Shown: piece by piece, positions 34,142 to 35,936 of the stretch
How the letters are laid out: the number at the start of each line of letters is the position of its first letter
Numbering within the stretch: position 1 is the stretch's first letter
Position numbers and translations under genes: made by a program
The notes under the pieces: model-generated
Told to the model about the DNA's origin: nothing
The model's input: only the letters and a program-made list of their open reading frames with translations
Database searches by the model: none
Assembly: GCA_900299205.1 (NCBI GenBank)
Contig: OMIW01000088.1
Span: 1 to 35,936, forward strand
DNA: 35,936 bases
Origin: Pseudomonadota bacterium
GTDB taxonomy: Bacteria > Bdellovibrionota_C > UBA2361 > OMIW01
Direction: 5' to 3'

Positions 34142-35389
34142 CTAATCGCAGGTGAAACTAAAGGACAACTGCGCATCTGCTGGGGCGGTACCGTTCGTCG
34201 AAGATTTTAGACTCACGGTATCGGTTGATGTCAATGCTGCATTCGTGGTTGATTCGCAAGATGTGTCTCCGGCCGCGATGGTACAGCTTACACCGGAACC
34301 CACCGCACCATCCATGATCTCGAATGTTCTGGTTGCACTGCTAGATGGTGCGGTAGAGATGACCGCTCTCAAGTTCGCAGCATCACAATCATGGAGCACA
34401 GGCACTTCCACAGAGGTTTGAGACGTCGTGAGTGCAGAAGACTGCGTCACGCCTTGAGGATAAATATATCGCGTTCCAGTCGTGATTCCGAGCGAGTTCA
34501 CCACCCCGAGGTAGACGCGACCGCCAAATGTGCCCGTTGCACCAGTTGCGCCCTGTGAACCTGTGGCACCTACGGTGCCTTGGGCCCCTGTGGCACCCAC
34601 GGCTCCCTGCGCTCCCGTGGCACCCACGGCCCCCTGAGCCCCAGTTGCACCTGTTGCTCCGGTCGAACCCGTCGCACCAGTGGAACCGGTATCACCTTGT
34701 GCACCAGTTACACCCTGATCACCGGTTGCACCCTGCGCACCAGTTACTCCCTGGCCTCCCGTCGATCCCGTATCGCCCTGAGCACCAGTCGCACCAGTCG
34801 CACCAGTCGCACCAGTCGCACCAGTCGCACCAGTCGCACCAGTGACACCCTGTGAACCGACCGGCCCCTGAAAACCCGTAGCTCCAAAAGCTCCCTGAGC
34901 TCCCGTTGCACCCTGAGCACCGGTGGCACCTTGTGCACCTGCGCCCGTTGCTCCAACAGCACCCTGTGCACCCGTTGCTCCATCAGCTCCTGCTGCACCC
35001 GTTGCTCCAACAGCACCAGTTGCGCCCGTTGCTCCAACAGCACCCTGTGCACCCGTTGCTCCATCAGCCCCAACAGCACCCGTAGCACCCTGGGCTCCGT
35101 CTGCACCAACCGCTCCGGCTAAACCTTGCGCCCCAGCGCTACCCTGCGCCCCTTTCGCGCCCTCAGCACCAGCCTTACCCTGAGCTCCTTGTGGCCCCAC
35201 CAGGTTGCGTCTCGTGACTAATCGCTCGTTCTGCTTACAAAACTTGTCCCGCTCTGCTACTTGGAGCGTTGTGTTGTCCTGGCAAAGGATACGGGTTCTT
35301 GTTTGAGCAACCGCATGGGTCGAAGAAAACGTAGCAAGCGAAACGACGGCGAACCCGCCGGCGATGAGGGGTTTCGTTATTTTTTTCAT
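34142..35389 (-). CDS. Secreted collagen-like Gly-X-Y repeat protein
   Basis: The 415-residue protein has a clear Sec signal peptide (1-29, cleavage near AVAQ), a 35-residue charged segment with two Cys, then Gly-X-Y triplets from 65 to 288: 28 triplets, one short GA unit at 149-150, then 46 triplets. X is mostly Ala or Val and Y mostly Thr or Gln; Pro is nearly absent, as in many bacterial collagens. A C-terminal domain of about 125 residues follows with four Cys (CDAAN, SCTI, SCES, TCD) and beta-type sequence, possibly the trimerisation or tip domain. There is no membrane or LPXTG anchor. The ATG has AGGA 6 nt upstream. It probably forms a surface or extracellular fibre; Thr at Y suggests possible glycosylation. 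Confidence 0.92.
   Translation of the reverse strand: MKKITKPLIAGGFAVVSLATFSSTHAVAQTRTRILCQDNTTLQVAERDKFCKQNERLVTRRNLVGPQGAQGKAGAEGAKGAQGSAGAQGLAGAVGADGAQGATGAVGADGATGAQGAVGATGATGAVGATGAAGADGATGAQGAVGATGAGAQGATGAQGATGAQGAFGATGFQGPVGSQGVTGATGATGATGATGATGATGAQGDTGSTGGQGVTGAQGATGDQGVTGAQGDTGSTGATGSTGATGATGAQGAVGATGAQGAVGATGAQGTVGATGSQGATGATGTFGGRVYLGVVNSLGITTGTRYIYPQGVTQSSALTTSQTSVEVPVLHDCDAANLRAVISTAPSSSATRTFEIMDGAVGSGVSCTIAAGDTSCESTTNAALTSTDTVSLKSSTNGTAPADAQLSFSFTCD
34782..34844. repeat. Seven tandem 9-bp units in the collagen-like gene
   Basis: The 9-bp unit GCACCAGTC repeats seven times without a gap (the last ends in G). On the coding strand this gives successive Gly-Ala-Thr triplets. Slippage would change triplet number without changing frame, so the length is likely to vary between strains. 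Confidence 0.93.
34940..34987. repeat. 48-bp direct repeat, copy 1, at the collagen interruption
   Basis: This 48-bp segment is identical to 35021-35068, 81 bp (27 codons) away. The single Gly-X-Y interruption of the protein (residues 149-151) maps to its left edge, where copy 2 has one extra ACT codon on the coding strand. Confidence 0.9.
35021..35068. repeat. 48-bp direct repeat, copy 2
   Basis: This is the exact partner of 34940-34987 within the Gly-X-Y region. Here the flanking codons keep an unbroken Gly-Ala-Thr-Gly pattern, so it represents the intact form of the repeat boundary. Confidence 0.9.
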
Positions 35390-35895
35390 TCCTGAATCCT
35401 GATGTGAAGATTGGATTGATGCCTGATTATTTTTGTCTGGGGCCGATGGCCGAACTCTCGAGGCCGCCCTCAGCTAAACAAAAAAGCACAAGTAGGTCAA
35501 CCGTAACTTTTTAACGGCAGAGCTATCGGTTAATGACCTGCTGAGCATGAGGGTTACCTCGGTCCCCCTTACGATGCAACGCGCTGACGGTTGATTCGTG
35601 GATTCAAATGATCCTATTTTCCCATAAAATGTCCGAATGAAAGACATTTTTAGAGTAAAATCTGACCTTAATCGGTCCCTTACTCGATTAAACCGTCAAG
35701 GCACTCATCTCATTTTGGCGATCACATAAGGGCTTAAAAGTCGTCCTGCCACGTAAGTTTTCGTATAACGGCTTTCTATATCCGAGCTCACGCGGTTTTC
35801 TTAGTAACAGATTCTTCAAGCAACTGCTCCGCGATACGATCACCCTTACGATTCGTCCGTCGTTGATGACACGGGCAAAAGAGAGGAAATTCACG
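35390..35895. other. 506-bp intergenic stretch upstream of the collagen-like gene
   Basis: No convincing gene is seen. A minus-strand frame at 35688-35894 (68 codons) lacks family likeness and a clear ribosome-binding site. A hairpin AAAATGTC/GACATTTT with a 9-nt loop lies at 35626-35650 in an AT-rich setting. The segment next to 35389 should hold the collagen-like gene's promoter; I cannot assign -35/-10 boxes with confidence. Confidence 0.45.
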
Positions 35896-35936
35896 ATGAG
35901 TCATCTTCATCTATCCATCGTCCGGGTTGGCGCTGC
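35896..35936 (+). CDS. Possible start of a plus-strand gene, cut by the window edge
   Basis: An ATG at 35896 follows GAGAGGA with a spacing of about 8 nt and opens MSHLHLSIVRVGA up to the window end. Only 13 codons are visible, so neither reality nor function can be judged. The good ribosome-binding site is the only support. Confidence 0.35.
   Translation, partial: MSHLHLSIVRVGA

Noticed and set aside
34782-34844. Regular repeats considered as a CRISPR-like array
   Set aside because: The units are only 9 bp with no spacers and are in-frame codons of the collagen-like protein.
34528-35183. Long open frames rich in Cys/Ser/Thr or Ala/Pro on the plus strand and other frames across the collagen-like region
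   Set aside because: They are by-products of the 9-bp periodic Gly-X-Y codons; they lack ribosome-binding sites and overlap a protein with clear signal peptide and repeat logic.
35688-35894. Minus-strand 68-codon frame near the right edge
   Set aside because: It has no family likeness and no clear ribosome-binding site, and it overlaps the probable leader of the plus-strand start at 35896.

Overview
The window comes from a Gram-negative bacterium of intermediate GC content. It encodes lipobox and Sec-type signal peptides, an outer-membrane-type beta-barrel ending in Phe, multihaem c-type cytochromes and envelope glycosyltransferases. The phylum cannot be fixed from the sequence. Two core enzymes, NrdB (with NrdA) and FabI, look like the chlamydial or plant-type versions, so a non-proteobacterial lineage is possible, but this is a weak inference. 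I see no rRNA, tRNA, CRISPR array, transposase or phage gene.

Region 1 (1-7073) is an electron-transfer island. A tight minus-strand operon runs from 5562 down to 1: a flavoprotein fused to two cyclic-nucleotide-binding domains and a four-cluster ferredoxin module; a membrane cytochrome with two likely b haems and one c haem; a membrane-anchored decahaem cytochrome c; and a GlcG/HbpS-like lipoprotein cut by the window edge. A c554-like multihaem cytochrome is transcribed divergently. A chain NAD(P)H - FAD - FeS - haem b - haem c, gated by a cyclic nucleotide, is the simplest reading.

Region 2 (7103-15638) is a signalling and surface block: an HD-domain hydrolase and a FecR-TPR-beta-barrel protein on the minus strand, divergent from a CHASE2-adenylate cyclase, then a secreted seven-repeat propeller protein carrying an odd out-of-frame internal duplication. 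The cyclase may supply the ligand for the two cNMP domains in region 1.

Region 3 (16045-21151) is a polysaccharide or glycolipid block: a frameshifted polytopic membrane protein, a methyltransferase, a GT4 and a membrane-anchored GT2 glycosyltransferase.

Region 4 (21327-30306) is housekeeping: a class Ic (Mn/Fe-type) ribonucleotide reductase nrdA-nrdB with paired NrdR boxes, an unknown protein with seven 13-residue Trp repeats, nadD with a structured leader, a plant-type fabI, and a trigger-factor-like chaperone lacking the PPIase domain.

Region 5 (30377-35936) returns to the envelope: a frameshifted GT2-methyltransferase fusion, a TMTC-like GT-C/TPR membrane protein, a secreted collagen-like protein with unstable repeats, and possibly the first codons of a plus-strand gene at the right edge.
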